A DNA stretch of 64,000 nucleotides, taken from an uncultured Pseudomonadota bacterium (lineage in GTDB: Bacteria > Pseudomonadota > Gammaproteobacteria > Methylococcales > Methylomonadaceae). Where the stretch lies: the NCBI GenBank assembly GCA_903848935.1, contig CAINHO010000001.1, positions 42,271-106,270 on the forward strand, in the 5' to 3' direction. Under the pieces are notes generated by a model. It ran no database searches. It saw nothing but the letters and a program-made list of their open reading frames with translations, and was not told where the DNA came from. Numbering within the stretch: position 1 is the stretch's first letter; each line of letters begins with the position of its first letter. Below are positions 1-8,340 of the stretch, piece by piece. The position numbers were made by a program, and so were the translations under genes.

Positions 1-33
1 ATTATTGCTGGCGGATTGATTAAAAAATTTTAA
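1..33 (+). CDS. C-terminal tail of an upstream gene (partial)
   Basis: Eleven in-frame codons run from the window edge to a TAA at 31-33. They encode a short hydrophobic stretch ending Lys-Lys-Phe. In gammaproteobacteria the gene before ileS is usually ribF, sometimes with murJ before it. The hydrophobic tail would suit a membrane protein better than RibF, but eleven residues cannot decide. The stop lies 14 bases before ileS, which suggests co-transcription. Confidence 0.3.
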   Translation: MIAGGLIKKF

Positions 34-47
34 ATTTGGATTAAAAC

Positions 48-2828
48 ATGACTACTGATTATAAAAAAACGTTGAATTTACCCAGCACGGGCTTTGCCAT
101 GAAAGGCAATTTGGCGCAACGTGAACCCGAACAATTGAAAAAATGGCAAGCCGCCGATTTGTACCAACAAATCCGCGAGATTTCAAAAAACCGTCCGAAA
201 TTTATTTTGCATGATGGCCCGCCGTATGCAAATGGTGAAATTCATATCGGTCACGCGGTCAATAAAGTTTTAAAAGATTTCATTATCAAATCCAAAACAT
301 TAAGCGGTTTCGACGCGCCTTATGTGCCAGGTTGGGATTGCCACGGGTTGCCAATTGAATTGCAAGTTGAAAAGAAAGTTGGCAAAGCGGGTGTGAAAGT
401 TTCACCACAAGTTTTTAGAAATGCGTGCCGCGAATACGCTGCCAAACAAGTCGAAATCCAAAAAGAAGCCTTTGTACGTTTAGGCGTTTTTGGTGATTGG
501 GAAAATCCGTATTTAACAATGGATTTTGCCTTTGAAGCCGATATTGTGCGTTCATTAGGAAAAATTGCCGCGAATGGTCATATTGTCAAAGGCGCAAAAC
601 CTGTGCATTGGTGTACTGATTGCGGTTCAGCATTAGCTGAAGCTGAAGTTGAACACGAAGACAAACATTCGCCCGCGATTGACGTGCGTTTTGCAGCGGT
701 TGATAGCGCAGAATTTTTGTTAAATTTCAGTTCACCTGCGGGTCACGGCAAAATTTCGGTAGTGATTTGGACAACGACACCGTGGACATTGCCCGCAAAC
801 CAAGGCGTTGCGTTAAATCCCGAACTGACTTACGTTTTGGTTCAACACCACGATGAGCGTTTGGTTTTGGCGCAAGATTTGTTGGAATCGGCGATGCACC
901 GTTACGGCAATTTGGATTACACCGTTTTGGCAGAATGCGAAGGTGCGGCGTTAGAAAATCAGCTGTTGCAACATCCGTTTTACGACCGTCAAGTCCCCAT
1001 TATTTTAGGCGACCACGTTACCACTGATGCGGGAACTGGCGCGGTTCATACTGCACCAGCGCATGGTCAAGAAGATTATGTGGTCGGTCGTGTTTATGAT
1101 TTGCCTGTGGATTGTCCCGTTGGTGGTGATGGCGTATTTTTATCAAACGTTGAAATTTTCGCGGGTGAACACGTTTTCAAAGCGAATGCTCATGTTTTAG
1201 AAGTGCTGCACGAACGTGGCGCGTTGGTGCATCAACAAACAATTCTGCACAGTTATCCGCATTGCTGGCGACACCACACCCCGATTATTTTCCGCGCCAC
1301 GCCGCAATGGTTTATTTCGATGAACCAAAAACAGTTGCGTGAACAAGCACTTGCCGAAGTGAAAAAAGTCGCGTGGTTGCCAGAATGGGGTCAAGCACGA
1401 ATTGAAAGCATGATGGAAAATCGTCCTGATTGGTGCATTTCACGTCAACGGACGTGGGGCGTGCCGATTGCTTTTTTTGTGCATAAAGAAACGGGTGAAT
1501 TGCATCCAAAAACTGCAGAACTCATTGAACAAGTCGCACAACGGATTGAAAAATCAGGCATTGATGCGTGGTTTGACGCAACGGCCGTTGAATTTTTAGG
1601 TGACGAAGCAAGCGATTACGACAAAATGACCGACACGTTAGATGTTTGGTTTGATTCGGGCGTGACGCACGCGGCGGTTTTGAATCGTCGTGAACAATTG
1701 CAATTTCCCGCTGATTTATATTTGGAAGGTTCTGACCAACATCGTGGTTGGTTTCAATCGTCATTGCTTGCGTCGGTTGCGATGAATGGCGTTGCACCAT
1801 ACAAAACCGTTTTGACGCACGGTTTTACGGTCGATGCGAAAGGCCAAAAAATGTCGAAATCAAAAGGCAACGTCATTCCACCGCAATCCGTGATGAAAAG
1901 TTTGGGCGCAGACGTGTTGCGTTTGTGGATTGCATCGACCGATTATCGTGGCGAAATGCGCGTTTCTGACGAAATTTTAGAGCGTACCTCGGACGGTTAT
2001 CGTCGTTTGCGAAATACGGCGCGTTTCTTGTTGTCGAATTTAAATGATTTCAATCCTGCTGAAAATTTGGTTGAAACATCGAAATTATTGCCGCTTGACC
2101 GTTGGGTTTTAGACCGTGCGTTTACGTTGCAAGAAGAAGTTAAAGCCGCTTACGAAACTTACCAATTCCAAACAATTTTCCAAAAAGTGCATCATTTCTG
2201 TGTGATTGATTTGGGCAGTTTTTATCTCGACATCATCAAAGACCGTCAATACACCGCAAAAACGGATGGTTTGGCGCGTCGCTCAACTCAAACGGCAATG
2301 TTCCATGTTTTAGAAGCCTTGACTCGTTGGATTGCACCGATTTTGAGTTATACGGCGGAAGAAATTTGGCAACATTTGCCTGCCGTTCATCAACGTCCAG
2401 CGTCGGTATTTTTAACCACTTGGTATGAAGATTTAGTGCCGTTGGATTCTGATACTGAGTTTAATCATGACTTCTGGCAAACTGTGATGACAGTTCGTGC
2501 GGAAGTGAGTCAAGCTATTGAACACAGTCGCACGATGAAGGAAATTGGTTCGTCATTAGCGGCAAATGTGGAATTGGAATGTGATACGAAAACGTTTGAA
2601 ACGCTGGATAAATTAGGCGACGAATTGCGTTTTGTCTTCATTACCTCGGATGCAAAAATTTCAAAAGCGGATTCACTAAAAATCACCGTTACACCTTCAA
2701 CTGCACCAAAATGCGTCCGTTGTTGGCATCAACGTGAAAATGTCGGTTCACATTCTGAACATCCCGAATTATGTGGACGTTGTGTTGAAAATATCGCTGG
2801 CGAAGGTGAGAAACGTCTTTATGCCTAA
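48..2828 (+). CDS. ileS: Isoleucyl-tRNA synthetase
   Basis: This cytoplasmic class I aminoacyl-tRNA synthetase charges tRNA-Ile and edits misactivated valine. At 926 aa it has the normal bacterial length. The HIGH signature is exact at residues 66-69 and KMSKS at 601-605. The C-terminal zinc site is complete, with Cys pairs at 889/892 and 909/912. The central region between the two signatures carries the CP1 editing domain. The ATG at 48 gives the standard N-terminus, although the ribosome binding site is weak. The gene overlaps lspA by 8 bases, the usual ileS-lspA pairing, so translation is probably coupled. Family and function are certain from the motifs. Confidence 0.98.
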   Translation: MTTDYKKTLNLPSTGFAMKGNLAQREPEQLKKWQAADLYQQIREISKNRPKFILHDGPPYANGEIHIGHAVNKVLKDFIIKSKTLSGFDAPYVPGWDCHGLPIELQVEKKVGKAGVKVSPQVFRNACREYAAKQVEIQKEAFVRLGVFGDWENPYLTMDFAFEADIVRSLGKIAANGHIVKGAKPVHWCTDCGSALAEAEVEHEDKHSPAIDVRFAAVDSAEFLLNFSSPAGHGKISVVIWTTTPWTLPANQGVALNPELTYVLVQHHDERLVLAQDLLESAMHRYGNLDYTVLAECEGAALENQLLQHPFYDRQVPIILGDHVTTDAGTGAVHTAPAHGQEDYVVGRVYDLPVDCPVGGDGVFLSNVEIFAGEHVFKANAHVLEVLHERGALVHQQTILHSYPHCWRHHTPIIFRATPQWFISMNQKQLREQALAEVKKVAWLPEWGQARIESMMENRPDWCISRQRTWGVPIAFFVHKETGELHPKTAELIEQVAQRIEKSGIDAWFDATAVEFLGDEASDYDKMTDTLDVWFDSGVTHAAVLNRREQLQFPADLYLEGSDQHRGWFQSSLLASVAMNGVAPYKTVLTHGFTVDAKGQKMSKSKGNVIPPQSVMKSLGADVLRLWIASTDYRGEMRVSDEILERTSDGYRRLRNTARFLLSNLNDFNPAENLVETSKLLPLDRWVLDRAFTLQEEVKAAYETYQFQTIFQKVHHFCVIDLGSFYLDIIKDRQYTAKTDGLARRSTQTAMFHVLEALTRWIAPILSYTAEEIWQHLPAVHQRPASVFLTTWYEDLVPLDSDTEFNHDFWQTVMTVRAEVSQAIEHSRTMKEIGSSLAANVELECDTKTFETLDKLGDELRFVFITSDAKISKADSLKITVTPSTAPKCVRCWHQRENVGSHSEHPELCGRCVENIAGEGEKRLYA

Positions 2829-3303
2829 GTTTCCCATGTTGAAATGGTTGTGGCTTGCGTTTTTATCGTTAGGTTTAGACCAAGCCAGCAAAATCGCCAT
2901 TGATAAAACGTTTGCGCTTTATGAATCGATTGCCGTGATGCCGTTTTTTAATCTGACTTACGTTCACAACACAGGCGCGGCATTTAGTTTTTTAAGTGAA
3001 GCAGGTGGTTGGCAACGATGGTTTTTTGCAGCATTGGCAATCATTATGAGTTTTATCATGACGCTCTGGCTGACACGTTTAAAAGAACATGAAACGTTAT
3101 TAGCCGTCTCGTTATCGCTGATTTTAAGTGGCGCGATGGGCAATTTAATTGACCGCTTGGCTTATGGTTATGTGATTGATTTTCTTGATGTGTATTACGG
3201 AACCTATCATTGGCCCGCGTTTAATATAGCCGATTCCGCAATTACGATTGGCGTGGCGTTAATGTTGTGGGATTCGTTTAAATCGCAGGAAAAAGACGTA
3301 TGA
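2821..3303 (+). CDS. lspA: Lipoprotein signal peptidase (signal peptidase II)
   Basis: This inner-membrane aspartyl protease removes the signal peptide from prolipoproteins after diacylglyceryl modification. With the ATG at 2821 the protein is 160 aa, the family norm. The longer open frame from 2734 lies inside ileS and would add a non-family N-terminus, so it was not used. Four membrane helices can be seen. The two catalytic aspartates are D111 in the GNLIDR block and D138 in the FNIADS block. The start overlaps the end of ileS, and the stop overlaps the next start by four bases (ATGA). This makes a tightly coupled ileS-lspA-cobO unit. Confidence 0.97.
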   Translation: MPKFPMLKWLWLAFLSLGLDQASKIAIDKTFALYESIAVMPFFNLTYVHNTGAAFSFLSEAGGWQRWFFAALAIIMSFIMTLWLTRLKEHETLLAVSLSLILSGAMGNLIDRLAYGYVIDFLDVYYGTYHWPAFNIADSAITIGVALMLWDSFKSQEKDV

Positions 3304-3836
3304 AATCACGCGACCGAAGACACGGATTAACCATCGTCAACACAGGCGAAGGCAAAGGCAAATCGTCCAGCGCATTCGGCATGGTTTTTCGTTCCGCAGG
3401 TTGGGACATGAACGTGTGCGTGATTCAATTCATCAAAGGACAATGGCAAACAGGTGAACAAAAAGCCGCCCAGCGTTTTGACAATATCGAATGGCACGCG
3501 CTCGGCGACGGTTTTACTTGGGACACCAAAAATCCTGAGCAAGATATTAAAACCAGCCGTGAGATTTGGGACTTTGCGAAACAGCAAATTTTGTCCGAAA
3601 AGTTTGATGTGGTGTTGCTCGACGAAATAAATTACTGTTGCGGCTACGGTTGGATTTCGGGGCAAGAAATCGCTGATTTCATTACTCAAGAAAAACCGTC
3701 ATGGTTGCATCTGATTTTAACGGGACGAAATGCCGCGCCCGAAGTAATTGAAGTGGCGGACACCGTGACCGAAATGACCAAAGTGAAACACGTTTTCGCA
3801 ACTGGTGTGAAAGCAGAGCAGGGCATCGATTTTTAA
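3300..3836 (+). CDS. cobO: Cob(I)alamin adenosyltransferase (CobO/BtuR type)
   Basis: It transfers the adenosyl group of ATP to cob(I)alamin to make adenosylcobalamin, in cobalamin synthesis or salvage. The 178 aa protein has the CobA/BtuR P-loop GEGKGKSS at residues 16-23 and a Walker-B-like VVLLDEINYC block. It is slightly shorter than E. coli BtuR because the N-terminal extension is reduced. The ATG overlaps the lspA stop by four bases, so it sits in the ileS operon, although it has no functional link to tRNA charging or lipoprotein processing. No other cobalamin genes are in the window. The symbol could equally be btuR or cobA. Confidence 0.93.
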   Translation: MKSRDRRHGLTIVNTGEGKGKSSSAFGMVFRSAGWDMNVCVIQFIKGQWQTGEQKAAQRFDNIEWHALGDGFTWDTKNPEQDIKTSREIWDFAKQQILSEKFDVVLLDEINYCCGYGWISGQEIADFITQEKPSWLHLILTGRNAAPEVIEVADTVTEMTKVKHVFATGVKAEQGIDF

Positions 3837-3853
3837 ACAACGAGGAATTATTT

Positions 3854-4240
3854 ATGAGCGAAGAAATAAAAGAACCCATGAGCCAAACGATGAAAATCGC
3901 GATTGCCATTGCAGGTGTTTTTGCAGCGGGATTTTTAATGGTCGGTGAAAGTAAACAAAAATCGGTTGCCGAAATGGAAGCCGAGTCGATGATTCGCAAT
4001 TACGCCAACATTCAAGGCATGGCAAATCAAAAATGTCCTGCGGCGGTTGAAAGCGCGACGGGCGAACAAGTATTTTTCCCGACTAAAATCGACACCGATA
4101 AAGACACTTACATTACGTTAATGTGGGATGGTGAAAACACGGGAACGGGCGGTTTCAAAAAAGCCAGTTGTACGTTGAAAGCCTCGTTGGGCGGAATTTC
4201 TGAATTAGTTGTTGATGAGAAAGTGATTATCAAAAAGTAG
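3854..4240 (+). CDS. Small single-pass membrane protein, unknown function
   Basis: I do not recognise this 128 aa protein. It has a short charged N-terminus and one hydrophobic helix at about residues 13-31. A soluble domain with two cysteines follows, which probably faces the periplasm because the N-terminus is short. The N-terminal helix could also be an uncleaved signal anchor. An AGGA ribosome binding site precedes the ATG by about eight bases. It lies 17 bases after cobO and is followed by a clear terminator, so it is probably the last gene of the ileS-lspA-cobO transcript. Residues 57-128 look beta-rich, but I see no catalytic motif. Confidence 0.75.
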   Translation: MSEEIKEPMSQTMKIAIAIAGVFAAGFLMVGESKQKSVAEMEAESMIRNYANIQGMANQKCPAAVESATGEQVFFPTKIDTDKDTYITLMWDGENTGTGGFKKASCTLKASLGGISELVVDEKVIIKK

Positions 4241-4273
4241 CGATTACAGACAGTTAGATAATCCCACTACGTG

Positions 4274-4307
4274 TCCGTGAGCGTAATACACTCACGGATT
4301 TTATTTT
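4274..4307 (+). terminator. Rho-independent terminator after the ileS operon
   Basis: An 8-bp perfect stem (TCCGTGAG at 4274-4281 with CTCACGGA at 4291-4298) and a 9-base loop are followed by a T-rich run. The T run is on the plus side only, so it serves the ileS-lspA-cobO transcript and not the convergent EF-hand gene. Confidence 0.75.
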
Positions 4308-4321
4308 GTGCCGGACATTAG

Positions 4322-4732
4322 CTATTTGCCCAATTCAATCCGTTGATCGTTGTCTTTATCCGCTTCGGTGAACCACTTCAAACGCGATTGGTTATATTCC
4401 TGTTCGCTAATTTGCGCGTCGTGATTATCGTCTAATTTATCAAATACTCGTTGTCCGACTTCTGCGCCAGAATCGGTTGTTGTCGGGTGTGAATGTTCGG
4501 CGTAACGTTGTAAAAATTCCGCCTGTTCAATCGCGTGATCGCCGTCAATATCCATTGTTTTAAAGCGTTGCGCGGCGGATTCTAAAAACTCTTCTTGCGT
4601 CACCACGCGGTCGCCGTTGTGATCAAATTTTTCAATCATATAGGCATTTTTAGCGGCATCTTCGGCGTAAACAATCCCGCTCAAAAACAACCCCATCAAC
4701 AACACACTTTTTTTCAACATACAAAATCTCAT
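4322..4732 (-). CDS. Exported EF-hand calcium-binding protein
   Basis: The 136 aa protein has a signal peptide (hydrophobic stretch then VYA-E, cleavage near residue 23). Four EF-hand-like loops follow, beginning DHNGDR, DIDGDH, DDNHDA and DKDNDQ. Each has acidic residues at the usual calcium-coordinating positions, and the last lies at the extreme C-terminus. It should be periplasmic and bind Ca2+ as a buffer or sensor. The start at 4732 has an AGAGG site nine bases upstream and overlaps the stop of the preceding gene (ATGA). An alternative ATG at 4720 also leaves an intact signal peptide. Being coupled to the zinc-ribbon gene and pilU suggests, but does not show, a link with the cell envelope or pili. 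Confidence 0.85.
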   Translation of the reverse strand: MRFCMLKKSVLLMGLFLSGIVYAEDAAKNAYMIEKFDHNGDRVVTQEEFLESAAQRFKTMDIDGDHAIEQAEFLQRYAEHSHPTTTDSGAEVGQRVFDKLDDNHDAQISEQEYNQSRLKWFTEADKDNDQRIELGK

Positions 4733-6912
4733 TTCAATAATCCTCTTACATCGGCGAGCTGGTTCAGCTCAACATTTAAACGGGTTTTCAGCGTAGACGA
4801 TTGAATTGCCGTTAACAAATTACCCGCCGCTTGCGTTTGAAAACCGTGGGCAAATTGCGCGACCAATGTGCGGATAAGAGCATCTTTTTCATCGGAAATA
4901 GGTAAACTCGCCAACATATCTTGCGTTACGGTAATAAATGCTTCGGTTTTTTCGGTATTTTTCAGTTTGCCGTAATAACTCACCAAATGACCGGCGATAA
5001 TGGCTTTTTCAGCGGCAGTGAGTGTGGATTCATTCAAAATTTGGGTGGTATTCGCGATAAACTCTTGCGCCATTGTAGGTGAATACTCCGCAATTTCGAT
5101 ATTTACCAACGCCTTATAAACCGGTGCGTGTAACGATTTTTGTAGTTCCAACGCATTTGGCACAAATCCGGCTTTCAATGACTCACTAATCGCTTGATAC
5201 AGCCATAAATCATAATGTTCCTTCGCATCCACTTGCGTCAAAACGCTTAACACCGATTGCCACTGATTACATTGCGCGTAACTGGTAATTAACGCACTCA
5301 ATGTTTCGGATTTGAGTTGTTTTAATTGTGACGAGGTACTGTTTAACCATTGCGCTGCGACAGGGGCATTGTTGATTTCTTGATACGCACGCGCCACAGA
5401 TGCTCGTAATGTTACTTGAGCATCGGCATCGGTAATCGGCACGAGCAGCGCGTTTATTTTATTGAAATAGCTATTGGCAATCGCAATGTTGCCGGTTTTG
5501 GAATAAACCACTGCCAATTTTAAAACTACGCCCAATTGTAATTCTGGCTTTGGCAAACTCGCCAATAAATTTTCAGCCCGTACGAGTAACCGATTGCTGC
5601 CATTTTCCAAGGTCAAATATCCACCGGCTTGCGCGAAATACAAGGCTTGTTCTTCGGGCGGCAGAGGCATGAGACGAGTTTCAAGCGCGGCTAAATAATC
5701 ATCAACCCATTTGGTTTGTTTCGCTTGCTGTGCGGCGCGTAATAATGCACCAAGCGAATCGACGTAAACATCGTCAGCGACGATAAATTTACTCAATTTC
5801 GCCGCATTTTCAGGCAACTGTCGATCCAACAGAATTTTGCTGTTTTGAGCCAGAAAACTGTCCCATGTGATGTCGTTATTTAACACGGCAAACAGTTCTT
5901 GTGAATTAAGGGGCGATGGCGTGACGACAGCGGGGGTTATCATTTCCGACGCAGGTGGGGTTGCATTTTCAGGCGTAGAAGATGTCGTCGTTTCCAACAA
6001 CATTTCTTCAGACGTTGGCATCGTTTCTCCGCCAGAATTACTGGCATTGGCAAACGCATCCGGATTTAATCCAAAACCTTGTAAAACTTGCGCGGCTTGA
6101 TCGTGCGTTTTTTGCATCGCTTGTTGAGAATTCATCGGGGCTGCCGCTTTTGATGCGCCCCCTTTCGGGGTAGCGAGTTGAACCGAAGATCCCGCTGATG
6201 ATGTTTCAGAACCCGTTGTCAATGAAGGTGTTTGCGCGGTGGATTTCGGTGCGGCAGATGGTGGCTGTAATTCTGTTAAAAAATAACTTGCGCCTGCCAC
6301 AGCAACAATTAGTCCCCCGCCAATCGCCAGTAACTTAACGTTCAGTGGTGTTTTTTTAATTACCCTGTCGCCTTGTAATTCTTCTAAAACTTCTTTTTCC
6401 AAGTCCAATTTACGTTGTTTTTCAGCTTCTTCTTCCTGCTTTTTCACTGCTTGAATTTGCAGCGTTGTTTGTGATGCCAGCAATTTCGCCTTAATCGCAT
6501 CACGTTCTTCGTTTTGTCGCTGTAGCTCTAAAAATTTAGTGATTGTAATGCTGCATTCCGGACATTTTTCTGGCTCTAAACTGTCTTCGCCGATGGGAAT
6601 CTCATGCTGACAATATGGGCAAATCACCGATGTTTCGACGATTTCTTCTGCAATTGGAATAAGTTCTAAATGGGTTCGCCGTTGAATCGGACTATAGAGC
6701 GAAACCAATCCTAGTTTGCTCAAGGTACGTTGATAATTTATCGCTTCATTTTCGTTAGCATCACGACGAATACAGACGCTCGGTTGCGCGAGTAATTCGT
6801 CTAATTTAGACACGCTGATTTGCAAGGCTTTCGCGGCATTGACACGAATAGAATCGGCTTCTTCAATGCGCTCGGGGTTAATTCCTTTTATGAAAATATC
6901 GAACTTTGGCAT
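4729..6912 (-). CDS. Zinc-ribbon / transmembrane / helical-repeat protein, unknown function
   Basis: The 727 aa protein has several distinct parts. An N-terminal domain (1-90) comes first, then a zinc ribbon with Cys pairs 98/101 and 117/120. A charged coiled coil spans about 127-180 and one membrane helix about 193-212. A Ser/Thr/Ala/Pro-rich linker runs from about 215 to 330. The long C-terminal part is alpha-helical, with TPR-like helix pairs. The topology should put the zinc ribbon in the cytoplasm and the helical repeats in the periplasm. It lies between pilU and the EF-hand gene on one strand with an ATGA overlap to the latter. Pilus-related assembly or a stress sensor are possible roles; neither is shown. 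Confidence 0.85.
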   Translation of the reverse strand: MPKFDIFIKGINPERIEEADSIRVNAAKALQISVSKLDELLAQPSVCIRRDANENEAINYQRTLSKLGLVSLYSPIQRRTHLELIPIAEEIVETSVICPYCQHEIPIGEDSLEPEKCPECSITITKFLELQRQNEERDAIKAKLLASQTTLQIQAVKKQEEEAEKQRKLDLEKEVLEELQGDRVIKKTPLNVKLLAIGGGLIVAVAGASYFLTELQPPSAAPKSTAQTPSLTTGSETSSAGSSVQLATPKGGASKAAAPMNSQQAMQKTHDQAAQVLQGFGLNPDAFANASNSGGETMPTSEEMLLETTTSSTPENATPPASEMITPAVVTPSPLNSQELFAVLNNDITWDSFLAQNSKILLDRQLPENAAKLSKFIVADDVYVDSLGALLRAAQQAKQTKWVDDYLAALETRLMPLPPEEQALYFAQAGGYLTLENGSNRLLVRAENLLASLPKPELQLGVVLKLAVVYSKTGNIAIANSYFNKINALLVPITDADAQVTLRASVARAYQEINNAPVAAQWLNSTSSQLKQLKSETLSALITSYAQCNQWQSVLSVLTQVDAKEHYDLWLYQAISESLKAGFVPNALELQKSLHAPVYKALVNIEIAEYSPTMAQEFIANTTQILNESTLTAAEKAIIAGHLVSYYGKLKNTEKTEAFITVTQDMLASLPISDEKDALIRTLVAQFAHGFQTQAAGNLLTAIQSSTLKTRLNVELNQLADVRGLLK

Positions 6913-6929
6913 AGCGTTTCCGGTTAATT

Positions 6930-8090
6930 TTAATGTTCTAAATCGTCCAATTTAATGTCGAGTAATTGGATATTAAATTCGGGAAGTTTTGCTTTTTCAG
7001 TTTCTATTTCAACAGGCACATCCCTGAGCGTGTTATTACTCAAACTGATTTTTAAACGTAAATTATTGGGCGAATCCGAATTTCCGAGCGCGTCTTCGAG
7101 GGACACTTTGCCTTGTTCGTAAAGTTTTTGTAGATGGGAATCGAAGGTTTGCATACCAATTTCTTCTGACTTTTCCATCGCCTCTTTGATGCCGTGGATT
7201 TCACCTTTTAAAATCAAATCACTGACGTACTGGGTGTTTAACAAAATTTCAACAGCTGCGACGCGCTTGCCATCAACAGTTGGCACTAACCGTTGCGACA
7301 CAAAGGCTTTCATGTTCAACGATAAATCCATTAACAATTGTGTGCGGCGTTCTTCAGGGAAAAAATTGATAATACGGTCTAACGCTTGATTCGAGTTATT
7401 GGCGTGCAACGTCGATAAACATAAATGTCCCGTTTCCGCGAAGGCGAGGGCGTGTTCCATCGTTTCACGCGAGCGAATTTCACCAATCAAAATTACGTCG
7501 GGAGCTTGGCGCAACGTGTTTTTCAACGCATCTTCATAACTGAGCGTATCAACACCAACTTCGCGCTGGTTCACGAGCGATTTTTTGTGCGAATGAATAA
7601 ATTCAATCGGATCTTCGATGGTAATAATGTGACCCGACGCATTGCTGTTACGGTAATCGATTAACGCCGCCAGCGAAGTTGATTTCCCTGACCCCGTGCC
7701 GCCAATAAACAAAATCAAGCCGCGTTTTTCCATAATGGATTTTTTTAAAATCGGCGGCATACCTAACGTGTCGATATTCGGAATATCTAATTTAATGTTC
7801 CGAATCACCAACGAAAAGCTGTTGCGTTGCCGGAAAATGTTAACCCGAAAACGCCCGATGCCACGTTCTGAAATCGCTAAATTCAATTCGGGTTGCAGCT
7901 CAAAAGCTTTGATTTGATCTTCATTCATCAAACTGTGGGCAATTTCTTTCAATCGTGGCGGCATAAGTTTGATATTTTCGAGCGGTTTTAACACACCTTG
8001 AAACTTCGCGGCGGGCGGCGCACCGACTGTTAAATATAAATCCGAGCCATCGTTTTGAGCCAAAATGCGTAAATAGTCTTTAAATTCCAT
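6930..8090 (-). CDS. pilU: Type IV pilus retraction ATPase, PilU type
   Basis: It is a hexameric cytoplasmic ATPase of the PilT/PilU family, which powers pilus retraction. Walker A GGTGSGKST is at residues 130-138 when counted from the ATG at 8090. The Asp box (IEDPIEF), Walker B (ILIGEIRSRE) and His box (STLHANN) follow in order. This start gives 386 aa and the MEF..L.......GSDL N-terminus typical of PilU. The longer frame from 8156 adds 22 residues that do not look like the family. The C-terminal tail after the ATPase core is long and acidic, as in PilU. No pilT lies beside it here. The zinc-ribbon gene follows 17 bases downstream. Confidence 0.92.
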   Translation of the reverse strand: MEFKDYLRILAQNDGSDLYLTVGAPPAAKFQGVLKPLENIKLMPPRLKEIAHSLMNEDQIKAFELQPELNLAISERGIGRFRVNIFRQRNSFSLVIRNIKLDIPNIDTLGMPPILKKSIMEKRGLILFIGGTGSGKSTSLAALIDYRNSNASGHIITIEDPIEFIHSHKKSLVNQREVGVDTLSYEDALKNTLRQAPDVILIGEIRSRETMEHALAFAETGHLCLSTLHANNSNQALDRIINFFPEERRTQLLMDLSLNMKAFVSQRLVPTVDGKRVAAVEILLNTQYVSDLILKGEIHGIKEAMEKSEEIGMQTFDSHLQKLYEQGKVSLEDALGNSDSPNNLRLKISLSNNTLRDVPVEIETEKAKLPEFNIQLLDIKLDDLEH

Positions 8091-8224
8091 GAGTGTGTCG
8101 CGGCAGGTAAAATTAAATTGAAAATAGTTTTTTCGTTGATAGTTATTTTGAAACATTTTTTCGTCATTCTATGTCAATTAGAGACTTGTACTAAACAAAA
8201 CCTTTCGACTTTTAGCGGGTTTAC

Positions 8225-8262
8225 CACGCTGTCGTAAAATAGGACTGATTTGTATATACTGT
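8225..8262 (+). promoter_or_regulatory. Possible promoter for the aceE-aceF-lpd operon
   Basis: The 250-base divergent region between pilU and aceE holds a TATACT hexamer at 8255-8260, about 80 bases before the aceE start. No convincing TTGACA-like hexamer lies 17 bases upstream of it, so the call is weak. An AGGA ribosome binding site follows just before the ATG at 8341. Confidence 0.3.
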
Positions 8263-8340
8263 GAAAACTGCGTGTTACGCGGATTTCGTTGTCTTTAATG
8301 CTTAAAAACCCCGTCTTTTTTATCACTTTAGGATTCCTTT

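Noticed and set aside
2734..2820. Upstream extension of lspA
   Set aside because: It lies inside ileS and would add 29 residues foreign to the family; the ATG at 2821 gives the standard protein.
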